NCBI GenBank assembly: GCA_022600695.1
Contig: JAHZJY010000068.1
Location: forward strand, 1 to 17,863
Origin: Actinomycetes bacterium
GTDB lineage: Bacteria > Actinomycetota > Actinomycetes > Mycobacteriales > Mycobacteriaceae
DNA length: 17,863 nucleotides
Reading direction: 5' to 3'
The notes below the pieces were generated by a model that saw only the letters and a list, made by a program, of their open reading frames with translations, ran no database searches and was not told where the DNA came from. Of the stretch, positions 1 through 6,944 are shown piece after piece (the first letter of the stretch is position 1; each line of letters starts with the position of its first letter). A program made the translations under genes and the position numbers.

Positions 1-146
1 CCCCGGAGTGGCGTAGGCCACGACATCCGGCCCCGGAGTGGCGTAGGCCACGACATCCGGCCCCGGAGTGGCGTAGGCCACGACATCCGGCCCCGGAGTG
101 GCGTAGGCCACGACATCCGGCCCCGGAGTGGCGTAGGCCACGACAT
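1..146. repeat. Tandem array of a 30-bp nested-hairpin unit (5 copies, left edge open)
   Basis: Four identical 30-bp units fill 1-120. A fifth begins at 121 and matches for 26 bases before diverging. Within each unit GTGGC and GCCAC (unit positions 8-12 and 17-21) pair around a GTAG loop. CCGGA and TCCGG (3-7 and 26-30) can form an outer stem, leaving a 4-base GACA bulge. The last copy ends TTGGC and loses the outer stem. The array touches the window start, so the copy number is a minimum. There are no spacers. The unit is a multiple of three and stays open in one frame on each strand, but nothing supports translation. In M. tuberculosis aceE lies upstream of this locus, so the array may be an aceE-mabR intergenic repeat (inference). 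Confidence 0.93.
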
Positions 147-171
147 TGGCTGTTCCCTCCAAAAAGTGCCG

Positions 172-183
172 TAGATTTTAGGG
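172..183 (+). promoter_or_regulatory. Putative -10 element of mabR, leaderless arrangement
   Basis: TAGATT at 172-177 fits the actinobacterial TANNNT -10 pattern and ends 6 bases before the ATG at 184. Transcription would then start at or next to the start codon. No Shine-Dalgarno sequence precedes the ATG, which agrees with a leaderless mRNA. I see no clear -35. This is a pattern match only. Confidence 0.4.
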
Positions 184-1476
184 ATGGTCGCTAACCCGCA
201 GGCCGAAGTGGCGCGTTCGCCCCTGGAAATGCTGGCCGATGTGCCGGATGCGACCCTCCGCCGACTCAAGGGACGCTCCGGCCGGCTGGCCACCGAGGCC
301 GTCCGCGCCATGCAGGATCGGCTGCCGTTCTTCGCCGACCTGGAGGCCTCCCAGCGCGCCAGCGTGCAGCTGGTGGTGCAGGCGGCGGTGGTCAACTTCG
401 TCGAGTGGATGCACGATCCCACCAGCAATGTCGGGTACACGGCCCAGGCGTTCGAGCTGGTGCCCAAGGATCTGACCCGCAGGATTGCGCTGGCCCAGAC
501 CGTCGACATGGTGCGGGTGACCATGGAGTTCTTCGAGGAGGCCATCCCGATGGCGGCCCGCAACCCCGAGCAGGCGGCCGCGCTGACGGTCGGGATCCTG
601 CGGTACAGCCGCGATCTGGCGTTCGCCGCCGCCGGCATCTACGCCGACGCCGCCGAGGCGCGAGGCTCCTGGGACAGCCGGATGGAGGCCAGCGTGGTCG
701 ATGCGGTGGTTCGCGGTGACACCGGCCCGGAGTTGCTGTCCCGGGCCGCGGCGCTGAACTGGGACACCACCGGGCCGGCAACCGTGGTGGTCGGCACCCC
801 GCCGCCCGATCGGGAGGAACTGGCCGGTGAAGACGTCCGCGATATCGCCCTGCGGCACGACCGCGCGGCCCTGGCCGACGTGCACGGCACCTGGCTGATT
901 GCGATCATCTCCGGACCGCTGTCACCGACCGACCGGTTCTTCAACGACCTGCTCGCCGCCTTCTCCGACGGTCCGGTGGTGATCGGCCCGACCGCCCCCA
1001 TGCTCACCGCGGCCTATCACAGCGCGGGGGAGGCAATCTCGGGGATGAATGCCGTGACCGGCTGGAGTGGTGCCCCGCGACCGGTGCCGGCCCGTGAACT
1101 GTTGCCCGAACGGGCCCTGCTCGGTGACACCTCGGCGGTGGCAGCCCTCTACAACGACGTCACCAGGCCGCTATCGGATGCCGGCCCCGCCCTGTCGGAG
1201 ACGCTGGACGCCTACCTCGACAGTGGCGGCGCGATCGAGGCCTGCGCCCGGAAACTGTTCGTTCATCCAAATACGGTCCGATATCGCCTCAAACGGATCG
1301 CCGACTTCACCGGCCGCGATCCGACCGTGCCGCGCGATGCGTACGTCCTGCGGGTGGCCACCACGGTCGGTCGACTGGGTTATCCCGCCGCACCGACCAG
1401 CACACCCCAGACCAGTGCGAACACCTCGGTGTCACAGCTCACCCCACCGCTGGTCGGCCTGGGCCGCGAAGAGTAG
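184..1476 (+). CDS. mabR: MabR, PucR-type regulator of the FAS-II operon
   Basis: A 430-residue DNA-binding regulator. The C-terminal segment (about 338-395) has the PucR/CdaR-type helix-turn-helix, with the characteristic ACARKLFVHPNTVRYRLKRI stretch. The long N-terminal part (about 20-180) and the degenerate middle resemble the sensory and GGDEF-like regions of this family, but I see no catalytic motif. Position directly upstream of fabD, together with family and size, matches M. tuberculosis Rv2242 (MabR), described as the regulator of mycolic acid biosynthesis that binds the fasII promoter. The ATG at 184 is the first in frame and follows a -10-like hexamer, so translation is probably leaderless. 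The last 30 or so residues (TSTPQTSANTS) look disordered. The gene is separated from fabD by 126 bp that hold an operator-like palindrome, so it is probably transcribed apart from the operon and may control itself as well. Confidence 0.9.
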   Translation: MVANPQAEVARSPLEMLADVPDATLRRLKGRSGRLATEAVRAMQDRLPFFADLEASQRASVQLVVQAAVVNFVEWMHDPTSNVGYTAQAFELVPKDLTRRIALAQTVDMVRVTMEFFEEAIPMAARNPEQAAALTVGILRYSRDLAFAAAGIYADAAEARGSWDSRMEASVVDAVVRGDTGPELLSRAAALNWDTTGPATVVVGTPPPDREELAGEDVRDIALRHDRAALADVHGTWLIAIISGPLSPTDRFFNDLLAAFSDGPVVIGPTAPMLTAAYHSAGEAISGMNAVTGWSGAPRPVPARELLPERALLGDTSAVAALYNDVTRPLSDAGPALSETLDAYLDSGGAIEACARKLFVHPNTVRYRLKRIADFTGRDPTVPRDAYVLRVATTVGRLGYPAAPTSTPQTSANTSVSQLTPPLVGLGREE

Positions 1477-1515
1477 GTCGCGGGACGGTGTCGCTGACGT
1501 CGCATTCCCAAGCAC

Positions 1516-1536
1516 TTTTGTAGGGGTTCCACAAAA
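1516..1536. promoter_or_regulatory. Inverted repeat TTTTGT-N9-ACAAAA, probable MabR operator
   Basis: A perfect 6-bp inverted repeat (1516-1521 and 1531-1536) is separated by 9 bases in the mabR-fabD gap. Its A/T arms stand out against GC-rich surroundings. As I recall, the published MabR site in the M. tuberculosis fasII promoter has this same form; I could not check the literature. The right arm lies where a -35 for the CATAAT at 1552-1557 would fall, so binding would be well placed to affect RNA polymerase. Confidence 0.75.
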
Positions 1537-1551
1537 ACCTAAGACAAGGTT

Positions 1552-1557
1552 CATAAT
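1552..1557 (+). promoter_or_regulatory. Candidate -10 of the fabD (fasII) operon
   Basis: CATAAT matches the TATAAT consensus at five of six positions and is the best -10 candidate in the gap. Transcription would start near 1563, giving a leader of about 40 bases before the GTG at 1603. The upstream -35 region is weak (TTCCAC at 1527-1532, 19-bp spacing) and overlaps the palindrome, which suits a promoter dependent on a regulator. Confidence 0.45.
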
Positions 1558-1602
1558 CCTTTACACCCCGCAAATCGGCTTTCACAGTGTTCTCTTAGAG
1601 AT

Positions 1603-2514
1603 GTGATCGCGCTCCTCGCGCCCGGACAGGGCTCGCAGACCCCCGGCATGCTCGCCGAGTGGTTGACGCTGCCCGGAGCCGCCGACCGCATCGCCGCCTG
1701 GTCACAGATCAGCGGCCTGGATCTGGCCCGGCTGGGTACCACCGCCACGGCCGAGGAGATCACCGACACCGCGGTCACCCAACCCCTGGTCGTCGCCACC
1801 ACCCTGCTGGCCTTCGACGAGATGAACCGCCGCGGCCTGCCCCGCGCCGCTGGTGACACCCTCGTCGCCGGCCACTCGGTCGGCGAGATCGCGGCCTACG
1901 CCATTGCCGGCGTCATCGGGGCCGATGACGCGGTCAAGCTGGCCGCCGTCCGCGGGGCCGAGATGGCCAAGGCCTGCGCGGCCGAACCCACCGGCATGTC
2001 AGCGGTCCTCGGCGGCGACGAAGCCGAGGTGCTGGACCGCCTGGAAGCCCTGGAACTGGTCCCGGCCAATCGCAACGCGGCCGGACAGATCGTGGCCGCC
2101 GGCGCGGTGGCCGCCCTGGAGAAGCTGGCCGAAGACCCCCCGGCCAAGGCGCGGGTGCGCCAGCTGGCCACCGCGGGAGCCTTTCACACCCGGTACATGG
2201 CCGCAGCCCTGGACGGCTATGCCGCTGCCGCCGCCGGGGTCACCCCCGCCGATCCGCGGATCACCCTGCTTTCCAACGCCGACGGGCAGCCGGTGACATC
2301 GGGCGCCGAGGCGATGACCAAGCTGATCGCCCAGCTCACCCGCACGGTGCGCTGGGACCTGTGCACCGCAACCATGCGGCAGCGCGGCACCACGGCGATC
2401 GTCGAGTTCCCCCCCGCCGGGGCGCTGGCCGGGATCGCCAAACGTGAACTTCGGGGCGTCGCGACGCACGCCGTCAAGACACCCGCAGACCTGGACGGCC
2501 TGACCGATCTCTAG
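1603..2514 (+). CDS. fabD: Malonyl-CoA:ACP transacylase FabD
   Basis: A 303-residue cytosolic enzyme that moves malonyl from CoA to the phosphopantetheine of AcpM, supplying extender units to FAS-II. The N-terminal GQGSQ (8-12), the nucleophile elbow GHSVG with Ser92, the malonate-binding Arg117 (VRG) and the catalytic His195 (GAFHT) are all present at the expected spacing. The length fits the family, and the protein closely resembles M. tuberculosis FabD (Rv2243). I chose the GTG at 1603 because it gives the conserved MIALLAPGQG start; the overlapping ATG at 1601 is followed at once by a stop codon. The Shine-Dalgarno sequence is weak (AGAG). It is the first gene of the operon, with acpM 56 bp downstream. 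Confidence 0.96.
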   Translation: MIALLAPGQGSQTPGMLAEWLTLPGAADRIAAWSQISGLDLARLGTTATAEEITDTAVTQPLVVATTLLAFDEMNRRGLPRAAGDTLVAGHSVGEIAAYAIAGVIGADDAVKLAAVRGAEMAKACAAEPTGMSAVLGGDEAEVLDRLEALELVPANRNAAGQIVAAGAVAALEKLAEDPPAKARVRQLATAGAFHTRYMAAALDGYAAAAAGVTPADPRITLLSNADGQPVTSGAEAMTKLIAQLTRTVRWDLCTATMRQRGTTAIVEFPPAGALAGIAKRELRGVATHAVKTPADLDGLTDL

Positions 2515-2556
2515 GCCAGCCGCCAGAACAACCGAATCTCAAGACGAACACAACAG

Positions 2557-2563
2557 AAAGGAG
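2557..2563 (+). promoter_or_regulatory. Strong ribosome binding site of acpM
   Basis: AAAGGAG lies 7 bases before the GTG at 2571. It supports that start and would suit strong translation of a carrier protein that is needed in excess. Confidence 0.8.
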
Positions 2564-2570
2564 CCACAAC

Positions 2571-2864
2571 GTGGCCGCCAGTCAAGATGAAATCATCGCC
2601 GGTCTTGCCGAGATCATCGAAGAGGTAACCGGTATCGAGCCCTCAGAGGTCACCCCGGAGAAGTCCTTCGTCGACGATCTGGACATCGACTCGCTGTCGA
2701 TGGTGGAGATCGCGGTGCAGACCGAGGACAAGTACGGCGTGAAGATCCCGGACGAGGATCTCGCCGGCCTGCGCACCGTCGGTGACGTCGTCGCCTACAT
2801 CCAGAAGCTGGAAGAGGAGAACCCCGAGGCTGCCGCAGCCCTGCGCGAGAAGTTCAGCCAGTGA
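2571..2864 (+). CDS. acpM: Meromycolate-extension acyl carrier protein AcpM
   Basis: A 97-residue acidic carrier protein that holds growing acyl chains for FAS-II through a phosphopantetheine arm. The attachment motif is DIDSL with Ser41. The four-helix core (about 5-80) is nearly identical to what I recall of M. tuberculosis AcpM (Rv2244). The C-terminal extension is shorter here: the M. tuberculosis protein has about 115 residues, whereas this one ends soon after [16 protein letters not shown]. The GTG start is fixed by the AAAGGAG upstream. The stop overlaps the kasA start by 4 bp (GTGA), which suggests translational coupling. Confidence 0.96.
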   Translation: MAASQDEIIAGLAEIIEEVTGIEPSEVTPEKSFVDDLDIDSLSMVEIAVQTEDKYGVKIPDEDLAGLRTVGDVVAYIQKLEEENPEAAAALREKFSQ

Positions 2865-4111
2865 CCAGGCCTTCCACTGCTAACGGGGGTTTCCCCAACG
2901 TCGTGGTGACCGCCGTCGAGGCGACCACGGCGCTGGGCGCTGACATCGACAGCACGTGGAAGGGCCTGCTCGCCGGGGAGAGCGGCATCCGGGTCCTCGA
3001 GGACGACTTCGTCACCAAATGGGATCTGCCGGTGCGGATCGGCGGACATCTCGTCGACCCGATCGACGACCACATGGGCCGACTGGACCTGCGGCGGATG
3101 TCCTATGTCCAGCGGATGTCGAAGTACCTCGGCCGCAAGATGTGGGATGCCGCCGGCGCCCCGGAGGTCGACCCGGACCGCTTCTCCGTCGTCATCGGCA
3201 CCGGATTGGGTGGCGGTGAAAAGATCGTCGAAACCTACGACACCATGAACGAGGGTGGCATCCGCAAGGTGTCTCCCCTGGCCGTTCAGATGATCATGCC
3301 CAACGGCGCGGCGGCGGTCGTCGGTCTTGATCTCGGCGCGCGCGCCGGGGTCATCACCCCGGTGTCGGCCTGTTCCTCCGGATCGGAGGCCATCGCCCAC
3401 GCCTGGCGGCAGATCGTCATGGGTGACGCCGATATCGCGGTATGCGGCGGTGTCGAGGGCATGATCGAGGCGCTGCCCATCGCGGCATTCTCGATGATGC
3501 GGGCGATGTCGACCCGCAATGAGGATCCGGCGGCGGCCTCTCGGCCGTTCGACAAGGACCGCGACGGGTTCGTCTTCGGCGAGGCCGGGGCGATGATGAT
3601 CCTCGAGACCGAGGAACATGCCAAGGCCCGCGGCGCCACGCCGTTGGCCCGGCTGCTCGGCGCCGGTATCACCTCGGACGCGTTCCACATGGTGGCGCCG
3701 GCATCGGACGGCCTGCGGGCCGGCCGGGCGATGACCCGGGCGATGGAGCTGGCGGGCTTGTCGGCCAAGGACGTCGATCACGTCAACGCCCACGCCACGT
3801 CGACATCCATCGGTGACGTCGCGGAGGCGAGCGCCATCCGGGTTGCCGGTGTGGAACACGCCTCGGTGTACGCACCGAAGTCCGCGCTCGGCCACTCGAT
3901 CGGCGCGGTGGGCGCGCTCGAGTCGATCCTGACGGTGCTCTCGCTGCGCGACGGGGTCATCCCGCCGACGCTGAACTACGAGACACCCGACCCGGAGATC
4001 GACCTCGACGTGGTGGCCGGTGAACCCCGCTACGGCGACTACCAGTACGCCATCAACAACTCGTTCGGTTTCGGCGGGCACAACGTCGCGCTCGCCTTCG
4101 GACGATACTGA
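2861..4111 (+). CDS. kasA: Beta-ketoacyl-ACP synthase KasA
   Basis: A 416-residue condensing enzyme that joins malonyl-AcpM to acyl-AcpM in meromycolate elongation. It is the same length as M. tuberculosis KasA (Rv2245), the target of thiolactomycin. The active site is intact: Cys171 (SACSSGSE), His311, Lys340 and His345 (KSALGH), with the C-terminal [10 protein letters not shown] loop. The motif at the first histidine reads HATST instead of the HGTAT I recall for M. tuberculosis. The GTG start overlaps the acpM stop by 4 bp and yields the conserved [16 protein letters not shown]-terminus. It sits in the middle of the operon, with kasB 28 bp downstream. Confidence 0.96.
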   Translation: MTRPSTANGGFPNVVVTAVEATTALGADIDSTWKGLLAGESGIRVLEDDFVTKWDLPVRIGGHLVDPIDDHMGRLDLRRMSYVQRMSKYLGRKMWDAAGAPEVDPDRFSVVIGTGLGGGEKIVETYDTMNEGGIRKVSPLAVQMIMPNGAAAVVGLDLGARAGVITPVSACSSGSEAIAHAWRQIVMGDADIAVCGGVEGMIEALPIAAFSMMRAMSTRNEDPAAASRPFDKDRDGFVFGEAGAMMILETEEHAKARGATPLARLLGAGITSDAFHMVAPASDGLRAGRAMTRAMELAGLSAKDVDHVNAHATSTSIGDVAEASAIRVAGVEHASVYAPKSALGHSIGAVGALESILTVLSLRDGVIPPTLNYETPDPEIDLDVVAGEPRYGDYQYAINNSFGFGGHNVALAFGRY

Positions 4112-4139
4112 CCCGGGCAGAAGGGACCCAACTGCACCG

Positions 4140-5393
4140 ATGGCACAGCTGACAACCGGAAACGGGCTGCCGAACGTGGTCGTCACCGGCTTCGCGATGA
4201 CGACCGCGCTCTCTACTGACGCCGAAAACACCTGGAAGAAACTCCTCGACGGGCAGTCCGGGATCCGGACACTCGAGGATTCATTCGTCGAGGAGTATGA
4301 CCTGCCGGTACGCATCGGCGGTCATCTTCTGGAGGATTTCGACGGCGAACTCAACAAAGTCGAGCTCCGCCGGATGTCCTACCTGCAGAGAATGGCGACT
4401 GTCATCGGCCGGCGGGCATGGCAGAACGCCGGATCGCCGGAGGTCGACACCCGTCGGCTGATGGTGTCGGTGGGCACCGGAATGGGGTCGTCGGAGGAAC
4501 TGCTGTACGCCTACGACGCCATGCGGTCCAACGGGCTGCGGGCAGTCTCGCCGTTGGTGGTCCAGAAGTTCATGCCCAATGGCGCCGCCGCGGTCATCGG
4601 CCTGGAACTCGGGGCGAAAGCTGGTGTCAGCACGACGATTTCGGCATGCGCGTCGGGGTCGGAGGCGATCGCCAACGCCTGGCGCAATATCGTCTACGGC
4701 GAGGCCGATATGGCGATCTGCGGTGGCGTGGAGACCAAGATCGAGGCGGTGCCGATCGCCGGGTTCGCCCAGATGCGGATTGTGCTGTCGACCACCAATG
4801 ACGACCCGGCCGGCGCCTGCCGGCCGTTCGACCGAGACCGCAACGGTTTCGTGTTCGGCGAGGGCGCCGCGTTGATGGTGATCGAGACCGAGGAGCACGC
4901 CAAAGCCCGCGGCGCCACCATCCTGGCCAGGATCATGGGGGCGTCGGTCACCTCGGACGGCTACCACATCGTCGCACCGGATCCCAACGGCCAGCAGGCC
5001 GGCCAGGCCATCACCCGCGCCGTACAGTTGGCCGGGCTGCAGCCCAGCGACATCGATCACATCAATGCCCACGCCACCGGAACCCAGGTCGGGGACGTCG
5101 CGGAGGGCAAAGCCATCAACAACGCGATGGGCGGCCACCGGCCCGCCGTCTACGCACCCAAATCAGCCCTCGGCCACTCGGTCGGCGCGGTGGGCGCGGT
5201 GGAGTCCATCATCACGGTGCTGGCGCTGAGGGACGGCGTGATCCCGCCGACGCTCAACCTGAGCAATCTCGACCCGGAGATCGACCTGGACGTCGTGGCC
5301 GGCGAACCGCGCCCGGGCGGCTACCGCTACGCGGTGAACAACTCGTTCGGATTCGGTGGCCACAACGTGGCCATCGCGTTCGGAAAGTACTGA
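4140..5393 (+). CDS. kasB: Beta-ketoacyl-ACP synthase KasB
   Basis: A 417-residue paralogue of KasA that extends meromycolate chains to full length. In M. tuberculosis kasB is not essential, and its loss shortens mycolates. The catalytic residues are Cys170 (SACASGSE), His311 ([11 protein letters not shown]), Lys341 and His346. The frame is open back to 4020, but I chose the ATG at 4140: it gives the usual N-terminus ([17 protein letters not shown]), avoids overlap with kasA, and has AAGGG at 4121-4125, although the 14-base spacing is long. Similarity to kasA along the whole length shows tandem duplication. accD6 follows after 60 bp. Confidence 0.95.
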   Translation: MAQLTTGNGLPNVVVTGFAMTTALSTDAENTWKKLLDGQSGIRTLEDSFVEEYDLPVRIGGHLLEDFDGELNKVELRRMSYLQRMATVIGRRAWQNAGSPEVDTRRLMVSVGTGMGSSEELLYAYDAMRSNGLRAVSPLVVQKFMPNGAAAVIGLELGAKAGVSTTISACASGSEAIANAWRNIVYGEADMAICGGVETKIEAVPIAGFAQMRIVLSTTNDDPAGACRPFDRDRNGFVFGEGAALMVIETEEHAKARGATILARIMGASVTSDGYHIVAPDPNGQQAGQAITRAVQLAGLQPSDIDHINAHATGTQVGDVAEGKAINNAMGGHRPAVYAPKSALGHSVGAVGAVESIITVLALRDGVIPPTLNLSNLDPEIDLDVVAGEPRPGGYRYAVNNSFGFGGHNVAIAFGKY

Positions 5394-5441
5394 CGTCGGA
5401 CAGAAGTGACACAACCCGGAACCGGATACACCACACAGCAC

Positions 5442-5448
5442 GAGGAGG
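5442..5448 (+). promoter_or_regulatory. Ribosome binding site that fixes the accD6 start
   Basis: GAGGAGG lies 5 bases before the ATG at 5454. A GTG at 5406 in the same frame would add 16 residues, but it would place this sequence inside the coding region and lacks an equally good site of its own. Confidence 0.8.
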
Positions 5449-5453
5449 TTGGG

Positions 5454-6875
5454 ATGACGATCATGGCTCCTGAGTCGGTCGGCGAATCGCTGGACCCTCG
5501 AGATCCGCTGTTGCGACTGCGCACGTTCTTCGACCAGGACAGCGTGGAGTTGCTGCACGAGCGGGACCGTTCCGGCATCCTCGCCGCGGCCGGCACCGTC
5601 AACGGTGTGCGCACGATCGCATTCTGTACCGACGGCACCGTCATGGGCGGTGCGATGGGGGTCGAGGGCTGCCAGCACATCGTCAACGCCTACGACCTCG
5701 CTATCGAGGAGCAGAGCCCGATCGTGGGCATCTGGCATTCCGGGGGTGCCCGACTGGCCGAGGGGGTACGTGCGCTGCACGCGGTGGGGCTGGTGTTCGA
5801 GGCCATGATCCGGGCCTCCGGTCACATCCCGCAGATCTCGGTCGTGGTCGGCTTCGCCGCCGGCGGCGCCGCCTACGGGCCGGCTCTGACCGATGTCGTG
5901 ATCATGGCGCCGGAAGGCCGGATCTTCGTCACCGGTCCAGACATCGTGCGCAGTGTGACCGGTGAGGACGTCGACATGGAGTCGCTGGGCGGCCCCGAAA
6001 CGCACCATAAGAAGTCGGGGGTGTGTCATATCGTCGCCGATGACGAGCTCGACGCCTACGCCCGCGGCCGGCGACTGGTCGGATTGTTCTGTCAACAGGG
6101 GCATTTCGATCGCACCAAGGCCGAGGCCGGCGATATCGATCTGCATGCTCTGCTGCCGGAATCCCCCCGGCGCGCCTACGATGTGCATCCCCTGGTGGAA
6201 GCGCTGCTGGATAGTGACGCGCCCTTCGAAGAGTTCCAGTCCAAGTGGGCCCCGTCGATGGTCGTCGGGATGGGGCGGCTGTCCGGTCGCACCATCGGGG
6301 TGATGGCCAATAACCCGCTTCGTCTCGGCGGCTGTCTGAACTCCGAGAGCGCCGAGAAGGCTGCCCGCTTCGTGCGCCTGTGCAATGCGTTCGGCATCCC
6401 CCTGGTGGTGATCGTCGATGTGCCGGGTTATCTGCCCGGGGTCGATCAGGAGTGGGGCGGTGTGGTCCGCCGTGGCGCGAAACTGCTGCACGCCTTCGGT
6501 GAGTCCTCGGTTCCCCGCGTCACTTTGGTGACCCGGAAGATCTACGGCGGCGCCTATATCGCGATGAACTCCCGGTCGCTGGGCGCGACGAAGGTGTTCG
6601 CCTGGCCGGACGCCGAGGTCGCGGTGATGGGCGCCAAGGCCGCCGTCGGAATCCTGCACAAGAAGAAACTGGCCGCCACACCCGAGTCCGAACGGGAGGC
6701 GCTGCACCAGGAACTGGCCGCCGAGCACGAGCGGATCGCCGGCGGGGTGGACAGCGCGATCGAAATCGGTGTCGTCGACGAGAAGATCGACCCGTCCCAT
6801 ACCCGCAGCAAGCTGACCCGGGCCCTCGCCGAGGCACCGCACCGGCGGGGCCGGCACAAGAACATCCCGCTGTAG
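5454..6875 (+). CDS. accD6: Acyl-CoA carboxylase carboxyltransferase subunit AccD6
   Basis: The 473-residue beta (carboxyltransferase) subunit transfers carboxyl from biotin to acetyl-CoA (and propionyl-CoA), making malonyl-CoA for fatty and mycolic acid synthesis. It works with the biotinylated AccA3 subunit, encoded elsewhere. It has the two crotonase-like halves of the family. SGGAR (96-100) and the glycine-rich GFAAGGAAYGPA (133-144) lie in the N-half; DVPGYLPG (322-329) and YGGAYIAMNSRS (364-375) lie in the C-half and form the second acyl-binding and oxyanion region. Length and sequence agree with M. tuberculosis AccD6 (Rv2247). The start is set by GAGGAGG. It is the last gene of the fasII operon and is followed by a long hairpin. 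Confidence 0.96.
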   Translation: MTIMAPESVGESLDPRDPLLRLRTFFDQDSVELLHERDRSGILAAAGTVNGVRTIAFCTDGTVMGGAMGVEGCQHIVNAYDLAIEEQSPIVGIWHSGGARLAEGVRALHAVGLVFEAMIRASGHIPQISVVVGFAAGGAAYGPALTDVVIMAPEGRIFVTGPDIVRSVTGEDVDMESLGGPETHHKKSGVCHIVADDELDAYARGRRLVGLFCQQGHFDRTKAEAGDIDLHALLPESPRRAYDVHPLVEALLDSDAPFEEFQSKWAPSMVVGMGRLSGRTIGVMANNPLRLGGCLNSESAEKAARFVRLCNAFGIPLVVIVDVPGYLPGVDQEWGGVVRRGAKLLHAFGESSVPRVTLVTRKIYGGAYIAMNSRSLGATKVFAWPDAEVAVMGAKAAVGILHKKKLAATPESEREALHQELAAEHERIAGGVDSAIEIGVVDEKIDPSHTRSKLTRALAEAPHRRGRHKNIPL

Positions 6876-6893
6876 TCACCCCCCTTGCGCGAG

Positions 6894-6943
6894 CAGACGC
6901 AGAAGTCTCCGCACGCTCCGCGTGTCGGAGACTTCTGCGTCTG
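6894..6943. terminator. Long hairpin between convergent accD6 and glpD, probable bidirectional terminator
   Basis: CAGACGCAGAAGTCTCCG (6894-6911) and its exact complement (6926-6943) form an 18-bp perfect stem. Inside it, CACG (6912-6915) and CGTG (6921-6924) can add 4 bp around a CTCCG loop, leaving one bulged T. There is no U-tract on either strand, as is common for mycobacterial terminators. The hairpin starts 18 bases after the accD6 stop and ends one base before the glpD stop, so it can serve both genes. Confidence 0.75.
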
Positions 6944-6944
6944 G

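Noticed and set aside
1..146. CRISPR array
   Set aside because: The 30-bp units abut directly with no spacers between them, and no cas gene is in the window.
1..174. A repetitive protein read through the 30-bp array (decapeptide repeats on either strand)
   Set aside because: The frames stay open only because the unit length is a multiple of three. I see no ribosome binding site, and the array folds as hairpins. It cannot be excluded without the upstream sequence.
4020..4139. Upstream GTG start for kasB giving 40 extra residues
   Set aside because: It would lie inside the end of kasA, its sequence is unlike any KasB N-terminus I recall, and the ATG at 4140 gives the conserved start.
2795..4315. 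506-residue antisense reading frame over kasA
   Set aside because: Long antisense frames are expected in GC-rich genes. The composition is Arg/Gly/His-rich with no recognisable domain, and the sense strand encodes an intact enzyme.
5163..6857. 564-residue antisense reading frame over kasB and accD6
   Set aside because: Same reasons: it is the shadow of two well-conserved genes and has no domain of its own.
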